Positions 1 through 6,964 of a stretch of DNA of 12,675 bases are shown in pieces. Numbering within the stretch: the stretch's first letter is position 1; each line of letters opens with the position of its first letter. The DNA is taken from NCBI GenBank assembly GCA_002398515.1, contig DGZL01000043.1:1-12675 (forward strand). Direction: 5' to 3'. The DNA is from Firmicutes bacterium UBA4981 (GTDB lineage Bacteria; Bacillota; SHA-98; UBA4971). The notes below the pieces were generated by a model. It saw only the letters and a program-made list of their open reading frames with translations. It did no database searches and was not told the DNA's origin. Position numbers and translations under genes: made by a program.

Positions 1-50
1 ACCCAAGACCTCGGAAAACGAGCAAAAACTAATAAACTCATACTTAGAAT

Positions 51-80
51 CTGTTTTGAAAGTGCCTGTAGTGCTATAAT
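51..80 (+). promoter_or_regulatory. Candidate promoter of mutS2 (extended -10)
   Basis: Positions 72-80 read TGCTATAAT, a perfect TGn extended -10 box joined to a consensus TATAAT. The -35 region is weak: TTGAAA at 56-61 leaves a spacer of only 13 nt, and TGTTTT at 52-57 has the right spacing but a poor match. Extended -10 promoters tolerate a weak -35. Transcription would start near position 87, giving a leader of about 44 nt before the TTG start of mutS2. Confidence 0.6.
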
Positions 81-115
81 GATCCCTGACAGCGCAGAAA
101 TGATAAGCGCATGCC

Positions 116-121
116 AGGGGG
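116..121 (+). promoter_or_regulatory. Ribosome binding site of mutS2
   Basis: AGGGGG at 116-121 lies 9 nt before the TTG at 131. It supports the TTG start over the two nearby ATGs at 111 and 135, both of which are in other frames. Confidence 0.65.
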
Positions 122-130
122 TTTGTCAAT

Positions 131-2539
131 TTGGATGAGAGGTCAATCCGTGTACTGGAATTTCATAAGATCAAAGAACGTTTGAAGGCCCACACTGCAA
201 CGAACTTAGGAAAGGAACTTGCAGAGAGTGTCGGGCCTGCGACTGATGCCAACGAGGTCAGAAGGAGACAGAGGGAGACTACTGAAGGCAGGGCAATCCT
301 ATCTGCAGGTAGGGATGTGTCCCTTGGAGGCGTCCGTGATATCCGCAGTATCCTGGAGCGAGCTGCAATCGGAGGGATTCTTGCGCCCGAGGAGCTCCTT
401 GACGTATCATCCACCCTCAGCGCGGCCATGAGACTTAAGAAATTCATCACAGGATTGGGCTCTGATTTTGAGATCCTCAGAGGGTATGCTGAAGGGATTG
501 TCCCCCAGCCCGGTATTGTCAGGGAAATTGAGCGGTGTATTGATGAGTACGGAAATGTGGTGGACGATGCCAGTTCTGAACTGGCAAGGATAAGATCGCA
601 AATACGTACTGTAAACGGTAGAATTCGTGATAAACTTGATTCCATCATAAAGTCACAGCAATCTGTTCGCCATCTCCAGGAACCCATTATTACTCTGCGT
701 TCAGGGAGGTTTGTCGTTCCTGTAAAGCAGGAATCACGAACAGCCGTGCCCGGGATAGTCCATGACAGATCTGCCAGCGGCTTAACTCTCTTTATTGAAC
801 CCATGCCCATAGTGGAGCTGAATAATGAGTTGACTTCACTTGCCGGCAAAGAGACTCGGGAAGTCGAGAGAATTCTGGGAGAACTGTCTTCTTTGGTCAG
901 TGGTGCAGGCCTTGAAATCCACAATACTTTGAGCGCGCTTGGCGCCATAGATTTTGCTTTAGCCAAAGGCATGCTCAGCATTGACATGAAGGCTCTGGAA
1001 CCCGACGTGGACAGTAGAGGACACCTTAGGATTCGCCAAGGAAGGCACCCGCTTCTTTCAGGTGATGTTGTCCCTATCGATGTAGACCTTGGGAAGGACT
1101 TTAGGACCTTGGTAGTGACCGGCCCGAATACAGGAGGCAAGACTGTCACTTTGAAGACTATCGGGCTTTTCGCCCTTATGACTTTGGCAGGCTTTCACCT
1201 TCCGGCTTCATTCGGGACTCAAGTGCCTGTATTTTCTCAGGTTTTCGCTGATATCGGTGATGAACAGAGCATTGAACAGAGCTTGTCTACGTTCTCGTCT
1301 CATATGACTCACATAGTGAAGATCATAGAGCAGGCAGACTCAAATTCCTTGGTCCTTTTGGATGAACTCGGCGCAGGCACTGATCCTGTGGAAGGGGCAG
1401 CCCTCGGTGTGGCAATCTTGAAGTATCTGCATGAACGCGGCGCCTCCACTGTGGTCACAACTCACCTTAGTGAGTTAAAGGCATTTGCTTATGAGTACGA
1501 GGGAGCAGAAAACGCGTCATGTGAATTTGACGTTGAAACGCTAAAACCCACGTACCGTCTGATTATGGGATTACCGGGAGGTTCATGCGCGCTTGCTGTC
1601 GCGTCCAGGCTTGGGTTGCCTGAAGAAGTGATCTCAACTGCCAGGGGCCAACTTGGAGAAGACAGAATTCAAGTTGATGCCATGATAGCCGAGATGGAGC
1701 GAACTATGCGGGAGTTGAAGGCGGAAAAAGAGGAAGCCCGGAGGGTCAGGGAAGAGCAGCAAAGCCTGAGGCAGAGTAGGGAAATTGAGGTTAGGCAGTT
1801 TCAAGAGGCGAAACTTGAGATCTTGAGAAAGGCAAAGGACGAGGCTGACAGCATGTTAGCGCAGGCAAAAGCTGATATCGCCGCAATTGTTAAAGGATTG
1901 CGCCGAGGTTCTAATCAGCAAAGGAGTGTTATTGACGACGAGGCGCGTAAGGCCAGGGAAGCGCTGAAGGAAGTTTCAGACAGAACTCTTCCCATTGAGG
2001 AGGAGTTGCCCGGTAGGGACCTGGCAGCCGGATATACTGACAGCCTGAGGCCTTTGAATTCCGACGAAGCACAAGTAGGCGCTGAGGTTTTCGTGGGCAA
2101 GCTGCGTCAGACAGGGCAAGTTTGCTGGGTATCAGGGGAAGGCGATGATGTAGAGGTTCAAGTGGGCAGATTGAAAGTCCTTGTGCCACTTGAAGATTTG
2201 CATGCGTGGGAAGGCGATGCTTGTCTCAAGAAGCCTTCTCATACAGGGCAGGTATATCTGTCTCCAATTACCCGGGAAAAAGCCCTTGTTGTCTCTATGG
2301 AGCTTGATGTGCGGGGGCAAACTGCGGAGGAAGCCGTAGCCGAAGTAGATAAGTACTTAGATGACGCATGTCTTGCCGGATTATCAAGAGTAAGGATTAT
2401 TCACGGCAAGGGCACAGGCGCTCTAAAGCAGGCTGTGCGTAAGTTCCTGAAGGAACATCCTCATGTGGATACCGCCTTACCCGGGGGGCTGTCTGAAGGC
2501 GGTGACGGGGTAACCGTAGTTTCAATGCACGGCATATAG
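131..2539 (+). CDS. mutS2: Endonuclease MutS2 (MutS-family ATPase with Smr domain)
   Basis: This is a complete MutS2 protein of 802 residues, close to the usual family length of about 780-800. The N-terminal MutS III-like lever and clamp region covers about residues 1-315. The ATPase follows, with Walker A GPNTGGKT at 331-338, an STFSSHM signature at 386-392, Walker B and D-loop (LVLLDELGAGTDP, 407-419) and TTHLSEL at 443-449. A long charged coiled coil spans about 515-620. A small beta-rich (KOW-like) segment lies near 650-695. The C-terminal Smr domain starts near 723, with LDVRG at 725-729 and HGKGTG at 758-763. MutS2 lacks the mismatch-recognition domain of MutS. Members bind branched DNA or stalled, collided ribosomes, and the Smr domain is proposed to cleave nucleic acid or help split ribosomes. 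The start is TTG, which gives the typical family N-terminus (MDERSIRVLEF). The segment after the ATPase core reads PGGSCALAV where most relatives have PGRSNAF-like residues. Confidence 0.97.
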   Translation: MDERSIRVLEFHKIKERLKAHTATNLGKELAESVGPATDANEVRRRQRETTEGRAILSAGRDVSLGGVRDIRSILERAAIGGILAPEELLDVSSTLSAAMRLKKFITGLGSDFEILRGYAEGIVPQPGIVREIERCIDEYGNVVDDASSELARIRSQIRTVNGRIRDKLDSIIKSQQSVRHLQEPIITLRSGRFVVPVKQESRTAVPGIVHDRSASGLTLFIEPMPIVELNNELTSLAGKETREVERILGELSSLVSGAGLEIHNTLSALGAIDFALAKGMLSIDMKALEPDVDSRGHLRIRQGRHPLLSGDVVPIDVDLGKDFRTLVVTGPNTGGKTVTLKTIGLFALMTLAGFHLPASFGTQVPVFSQVFADIGDEQSIEQSLSTFSSHMTHIVKIIEQADSNSLVLLDELGAGTDPVEGAALGVAILKYLHERGASTVVTTHLSELKAFAYEYEGAENASCEFDVETLKPTYRLIMGLPGGSCALAVASRLGLPEEVISTARGQLGEDRIQVDAMIAEMERTMRELKAEKEEARRVREEQQSLRQSREIEVRQFQEAKLEILRKAKDEADSMLAQAKADIAAIVKGLRRGSNQQRSVIDDEARKAREALKEVSDRTLPIEEELPGRDLAAGYTDSLRPLNSDEAQVGAEVFVGKLRQTGQVCWVSGEGDDVEVQVGRLKVLVPLEDLHAWEGDACLKKPSHTGQVYLSPITREKALVVSMELDVRGQTAEEAVAEVDKYLDDACLAGLSRVRIIHGKGTGALKQAVRKFLKEHPHVDTALPGGLSEGGDGVTVVSMHGI

Positions 2540-2545
2540 CCTGGT

Positions 2546-2590
2546 CCGGTCGATAGCCGGGCTTAGTCCGGGTTTTCTTGGTTTTCTTCG
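2546..2590 (+). terminator. Possible weak terminator between convergent mutS2 and PBP genes
   Basis: Three CCGG blocks (2546-2549, 2557-2560, 2568-2571) can form competing short hairpins. The second of these hairpins is followed on the plus strand by GTTTTCTTGGTTTTC, a broken T-rich run. The stems are only about 4-5 bp and part of the T-run lies inside the end of the PBP gene, so the call is tentative. No T-run follows the hairpin on the minus strand. Confidence 0.3.
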
Positions 2591-4848
2591 TATGAAGTCG
2601 TGCTGTCTCCGTATGAAGACCGGGATTGTTCAGGGTCAGGAGTCTCCTCTGATCTGGCGCCATGGGGGCCTGTTGTCCACCACGTATGTACTTGACATGT
2701 CACCCGTGGAATTGACTGCCCTGTTGCTATGGTTCCGTCCGGCAAGATCCTAAGGCCGCTTGACGCCAAGTATCTGTGTCTTTCGACTTGATCCGAAGGA
2801 CAATATCTACCTGCAAGCTGCCCTGATTCAATGCAGACATCAGCTTCCTGAATTCTTGTGTGTAAATAGCAGAGCTTGCGCGGTTCCGTCCCTTCAATGA
2901 AGACTTCAGTTGTTACGTTGGGACATGACTCACCGGCGAGAACACCTGATTCCGTGCAGATTTTTGTGAAAACAACACCACTCGGCACAGGGAATTCGCT
3001 TACAGGCATGTCTTTGAGGGCTTCTTTCATATACGCTCCCCAGATTGCTGAGGCCTTACCGCTTCCGATTCTCGTTCCCCCGTATACCATGGGTTTCTGT
3101 TGTTCATCATTGCCTATCCAGACGCAGGCTACAAGTTCAGGTGTGAACCCGACGAACCACGCATTTGTGTATTCTGTAGTTGTTCCTGTCTTGCCTGCTG
3201 CAGGCCTGCCTATATTGGCCGATTTGCCTGTTCCTCGCGTAATGACTCCTCGGAGCATATCAGTCATTACGTAAGCGGTCTGTTCGTCCAGCACTACCTT
3301 TCTCTTGGGAGTATTGCGTTCCAGCACATTGCCGTTGGCATCCTCGACTCTGAGTATTGCTATAGGTTCGGCTTTGATACCCTGATTAGCAAAAACAGCA
3401 TAGGCTGATGCCATTTCCAGCGGACTGACCCCACGAGTCAATCCTCCGAGTACAAGGGAGAGGTTCATATCATTCAGACGTCCTGATTCTACCAGGCTTG
3501 TTATCCCCATGGATTTTGCTGCCTCGATTGCGCAGGATATCCCTATTTGATCCAGGAGCTTCACAGAGGGGACGTTGATAGAGTCTTCCAGGGCTTTACG
3601 AACCGTGACAGGCCCTCGGAATGTCTTATCATTGTTTACCGGTACCCACGGTTCTGCCTGTCCGGGGATAACGAACTCTATGGGCGAATCGTCAAGCATG
3701 GTTGCGGGAGTATACCCTGCTTTCAGCGCTGCAGTGTAAACAAAGGGTTTAAACGCCGAGCCCGGCTGCCTGTAAGACATGACAGCCCTGTTAAACTCAT
3801 CTTCACCCCTGCCTCCTACCATTGCCCTGATGTAACCTTCGCGTGTATCCAATACAATCATGGCTGCCTGGGGTTGAGTAAGCCCTTTTGAATCCTGATT
3901 TCCTTTTGGCAGGTTGGAAATCAGGATTTGATTAGCAAGGTTCTGAAGTCTGAGATCCAGGGTTGTGTAGATCTTCAGACCTCCTTTGTATACTGTCTCA
4001 TGGCCGTACTTTGCTATGAGCTTGTCGCGGACATAGTCGACGAAATACGGGGCCACCTGTTTGGAGGCTCTGGGCTCAATTACGCCGAGGGGTGCTTCCA
4101 TGGCTGCTTCGGCATCCTGGTCTGATATGTATCCCAGAGTTGCCATGCGTTTTAGCACAGTGGCACGGCGGTTCTTGGCAGCATCAGGATGCTGGGTGGG
4201 GGAGTAGATGTATGCATTGCGTATGATACCGCCGAGAAGCGCTGATTCAGGCAGGTTCAGGTAGCGAACGCTCTTGCCGAAATATCCTTGAGCTGCAGCT
4301 TCCACTCCGTAGACTACTTGACCGGGAAAGAAATAGACCTCATTCAGATACAGTTCGAGGATTTGATCCTTTGTATAAGTACGTTCCAGTTGGATGGCGT
4401 ACAGAAGTTCTTGGAGTTTTCTTGTCCAAGTTCTTTCATGGGTAAGAAAGGCATTTTTCGCAAGCTGCTGGGTGATAGTGCTCCCGCCTTGCACAATTCT
4501 CCCTTCACGGATATCTACGAGGGCAGCCCTGATTATCCCCATGAAGTCCACACCGTGATGATCGCGGAATTTCCAATCTTCAACTGCAATGACTGCATCT
4601 TGCAACTCTTTAGGGATCTCAGAGAGTGGTACCCATACTCGATTCTCAACATATAGTCGGGAAATGAGTTTGTTGTTCGCATCGTATATTCTAGTGGCCT
4701 CAATCGGCCTGTACTCGAAATCTTCCAGCGCGGGCATGTTCTTGAGTGCTGCCGAGATTACACCGATTAGGACCCCGGATCCAATGCAAAGAATAAATAT
4801 TAGCCCGATAGCGAGGATTGACAGAATACGGCCAATACCTTTCGACAT
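2563..4848 (-). CDS. PBP1A-family class A penicillin-binding protein (glycosyltransferase/transpeptidase)
   Basis: This 761-residue bifunctional enzyme polymerises lipid II into glycan strands and cross-links their peptides on the outer face of the membrane. A single N-terminal membrane anchor covers about residues 8-34. The family 51 glycosyltransferase domain (about 55-235) has the catalytic Glu90 in AVEDWKFRDHHGVD and the GGSTITQQLAKN motif at 121-132. The transpeptidase domain (about 325-610) has the active-site Ser364 in SAFK (364-367), SIN at 423-425 and KTG at 553-555. All catalytic motifs are intact. The C-terminal tail of about 130 residues holds two copies of a Cys motif (CTESGVLAGESCP at 631-643 and CIESGQLAGRYCP at 672-684), then a Ser/Glu/Pro-rich end. 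The ATG is preceded by GAGAGG. The gene converges on mutS2, has its own promoter, and is probably monocistronic or receives readthrough from the upstream antiporter operon. Confidence 0.96.
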   Translation of the reverse strand: MSKGIGRILSILAIGLIFILCIGSGVLIGVISAALKNMPALEDFEYRPIEATRIYDANNKLISRLYVENRVWVPLSEIPKELQDAVIAVEDWKFRDHHGVDFMGIIRAALVDIREGRIVQGGSTITQQLAKNAFLTHERTWTRKLQELLYAIQLERTYTKDQILELYLNEVYFFPGQVVYGVEAAAQGYFGKSVRYLNLPESALLGGIIRNAYIYSPTQHPDAAKNRRATVLKRMATLGYISDQDAEAAMEAPLGVIEPRASKQVAPYFVDYVRDKLIAKYGHETVYKGGLKIYTTLDLRLQNLANQILISNLPKGNQDSKGLTQPQAAMIVLDTREGYIRAMVGGRGEDEFNRAVMSYRQPGSAFKPFVYTAALKAGYTPATMLDDSPIEFVIPGQAEPWVPVNNDKTFRGPVTVRKALEDSINVPSVKLLDQIGISCAIEAAKSMGITSLVESGRLNDMNLSLVLGGLTRGVSPLEMASAYAVFANQGIKAEPIAILRVEDANGNVLERNTPKRKVVLDEQTAYVMTDMLRGVITRGTGKSANIGRPAAGKTGTTTEYTNAWFVGFTPELVACVWIGNDEQQKPMVYGGTRIGSGKASAIWGAYMKEALKDMPVSEFPVPSGVVFTKICTESGVLAGESCPNVTTEVFIEGTEPRKLCYLHTRIQEADVCIESGQLAGRYCPSDQVERHRYLASSGLRILPDGTIATGQSIPRVTCQVHTWWTTGPHGARSEETPDPEQSRSSYGDSTTSYEENQENPD

Positions 4849-4911
4849 CTGGGATGCCTCTCTTTCCGGCTGAGCATTTTACATGAGCTGTCTGCCCAAC
4901 TATTAGACATA

Positions 4912-4942
4912 ATTATACCACAGCAGTTCCTGTCTACGTCAA
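4912..4942 (-). promoter_or_regulatory. Candidate promoter of the PBP gene
   Basis: On the minus strand TTGACG (4942-4937) is followed 19 nt later by TATAAT (4917-4912), which is preceded by TG one base upstream (TGGTATAAT), a perfect extended -10. The 19-nt spacer is longer than the ideal 17, but the extended -10 can compensate. Transcription would begin about 55-60 nt before the ATG at 4848. The 144-nt gap from 4849 to 4992 holds this promoter. I see no convincing terminator for the upstream operon there, only a 4-bp ACCG/CGGT stem without a T-run. Confidence 0.65.
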
Positions 4943-4992
4943 CTCAGAGGATGAAGTGCACCGCTCACACGGTTTGGGCCCGGTTCTGCAAT

Positions 4993-6945
4993 TCAATTCA
5001 GCATCTGCTCGACTATATTCCATCCAGGGAAAGACAAGGGCAACCGAAGGCTGGGTAAGCGAAGATGAAGACAAGCATAGCACGAGATGAGAATAGCCAG
5101 GGTCGCCATTAAGAGAGCTGCATCAGCGCTAATACCCGGTGGGGTAATGTCGCCGAGTGCGCCGTCTGTGGAATCGTCCATCCTGCGGTAGGCGGACAAT
5201 AAGCGGAACCGCATCGCCCTGCCTGTCCGGGAGATAAGCCGAGCTAACGACTGATAGGACTCATTCCCCCCGTGACAAACAGCTGTAAGACTATGGCAGA
5301 CGATTCTTCCTAAGCCCTCCAGGGTCAGCCAAGAAGGAGGCGCCCAATGAAATGCTCCGGTGGCGAGTCCCACCAGGCATGCTACAGCACCAAGACCCAA
5401 GGTGATCAAAGCGCTCACTACATCATTGGCGTTTCCAAAAGAAAGGTGGCCTATGGTGGCAGCGAAAGCCTTGATACCCAATGTCCGAGCTGCGGGCACC
5501 GCTAATGCTTGAGGGATTAGCCCGGGCAGAAGCCCAATTCCCACCATGACTATGGCAAGTATCACCATGGATACATGGAAGAGCCGGGATTCGCATCCTG
5601 AGATTTTGACCTTGGCAGGTCTTCCCAGGAAAATAAGGTAATACAGCTTGGCAAAGGATGTGGCTGTGCCGACTCCTACCAGCACGAACAACCTCTCCGC
5701 CCAAACCATCAAAGGCAAGCCTGTTTCGGCAGCTGCACTCACTGCGTGATGGAGCAGAGTCTTGCTGGCATAGCCATTGAGGCCAGGTGCGCCGGTAATG
5801 CCCAAAACCGCAAGAAACACGAGTACTGCAGTAACCGGGAAGCTACGTAGCAAACCGCCTAAGTTATACAGATTCGTCTCCCCGGTGTGAACATAGATGA
5901 CACCGACACCCAAGAACAGGGCTGCCTTGAACAGAGCGTGGTTGATAACATGATAGATTGCCCCAATAAGGCCGAGCCCGCCCGCATTTCCCAAGCAGAG
6001 GCAAACACCCAGCCCTAGGATGATATAACCCATCTGACTTACGCTATGGTACGCTAAGAGTCGCTTGGCGTCACTTTGCAGGAGGGCGGCAATTACCCCC
6101 ACCAGCATCGTACAGCTACCCAGGACAGTCAGGGCAGGCCCTAACCAAGATACCGTGTTTCCCCACTGCAATCCCCAACCGGTCAGTTCTCCGGTGCGAA
6201 TAAGGCCATAGGCCCCCACTTTGATGAGAAGCCCGGACAAAAGGGCGCTGGCAGGGGTGGGCGACACTGAGTGGGCATGAGGCAGCCAAAGATGCAAAGG
6301 CACCATACCTGCCTTGATCCCGAACCCGGTTACGATTGCTGCCACGCCCCATGCGAAGATCTGAGGCTCAAGCGGAGGGACGGGATCTGTGCCTAGGGCA
6401 GGTAAGCCATTTGTGGCTGTTGTGATGAACACAATCCCCAAGGCCAAGAGAAGTCCTCCGAAAATGCTGAAAAACAGATAGAAATACCCGGCCCGAATTG
6501 CTTCCTCATTCCGTCGATGGATGACCCAAAAGAACGAGGATATAGTCATTAGCTCAAAGAAAAGGAGCATAGTGAAAAGGTCTCCGGCCAGAAAGACTCC
6601 TAAAACCGCCGAGAGCGTCAAAAGTGTAGAGATGTCAAAGCTATTGGCCCTACCTTCTTTCTTCATGTACTCCGGCGTGTATATGGAGACTACCCACCAA
6701 AGAAATGCAGCCAAGAGCACAAATACTGCAGACAGGACATCAGCTTGAAAAGTCGGGACATACGGACCGGAAAACGGTAGTGTGTAGGTCAACCGCTCAC
6801 CTCTGGACACGCCTCTTAGCCCCCAGCCTGCGAGAGCGAGAGTAATAGAGCTAACGACAAACGGCATATTGACATCCTTGTCGCCAACGGCAAGCAAGGT
6901 GAAAGCTCCCAAAAGAGGGATAGAGGGAAGGAGCATGAGCAGCAT
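4993..6945 (-). CDS. Proton-conducting antiporter-like subunit, large, with C-terminal extension (NuoL/HyfB/MrpA-N type)
   Basis: This is a polytopic membrane protein of about 650 residues in the proton-translocating NuoL/M/N, MrpA/MrpD, HycC/HyfB family. Numbered from the ATG at 6945, the core residues are present: Glu131 (TM5, LFFELMTISSFFW), Lys211 (TM7, FGIKAGMVPLHLWLPHAH), Lys242 (TM8, SGLLIKVGAYG), His332/His336/Lys340 (TM10) and Lys395 (TM12, GYASKTLLHH). The wording around TM7-TM8 is closest to hydrogenase-4/formate hydrogenlyase and Ech-type large subunits. After the core (about residue 480) there is a C-terminal extension of roughly 170 residues with a TM near 510-530, an Arg-rich loop (about 565-590) and a final TM near 605-625. 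It is the last gene of the operon, 19 nt after the preceding one. The longer frame starts with a TTG at 6954, but AGGAGG (6960-6955) abuts that TTG. The ATG at 6945 has a 9-nt spacer and is preferred. It may fill the MrpA N-terminal role. Confidence 0.9.
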   Translation of the reverse strand: MLLMLLPSIPLLGAFTLLAVGDKDVNMPFVVSSITLALAGWGLRGVSRGERLTYTLPFSGPYVPTFQADVLSAVFVLLAAFLWWVVSIYTPEYMKKEGRANSFDISTLLTLSAVLGVFLAGDLFTMLLFFELMTISSFFWVIHRRNEEAIRAGYFYLFFSIFGGLLLALGIVFITTATNGLPALGTDPVPPLEPQIFAWGVAAIVTGFGIKAGMVPLHLWLPHAHSVSPTPASALLSGLLIKVGAYGLIRTGELTGWGLQWGNTVSWLGPALTVLGSCTMLVGVIAALLQSDAKRLLAYHSVSQMGYIILGLGVCLCLGNAGGLGLIGAIYHVINHALFKAALFLGVGVIYVHTGETNLYNLGGLLRSFPVTAVLVFLAVLGITGAPGLNGYASKTLLHHAVSAAAETGLPLMVWAERLFVLVGVGTATSFAKLYYLIFLGRPAKVKISGCESRLFHVSMVILAIVMVGIGLLPGLIPQALAVPAARTLGIKAFAATIGHLSFGNANDVVSALITLGLGAVACLVGLATGAFHWAPPSWLTLEGLGRIVCHSLTAVCHGGNESYQSLARLISRTGRAMRFRLLSAYRRMDDSTDGALGDITPPGISADAALLMATLAILISCYACLHLRLPSLRLPLSFPGWNIVEQMLN

Positions 6946-6954
6946 ATAATTCAA

Positions 6955-6960
6955 CCTCCT
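6955..6960 (-). promoter_or_regulatory. Ribosome binding site that sets the start of the large antiporter subunit
   Basis: A perfect AGGAGG lies directly against a TTG codon (6954) and 9 nt before ATG 6945. The spacing excludes the TTG and supports the ATG. Confidence 0.75.
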
Positions 6961-6964
6961 TACT

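Noticed and set aside
163..1149. Long open frame (328 codons) on the minus strand opposite mutS2
   Set aside because: It lies wholly inside mutS2, whose plus-strand translation has all family motifs. The antisense product is Ser/Arg-rich with no recognisable domain and no ribosome binding site.
4915..4992. Terminator after the antiporter operon
   Set aside because: Only a 4-bp ACCG/CGGT stem and a GGGCCC palindrome are present, without a T-run on the minus strand, so no terminator is called.
6946..6954. TTG start at 6954 for the large antiporter subunit
   Set aside because: AGGAGG directly abuts this TTG, leaving no spacer. The ATG nine bases further on is correctly placed.
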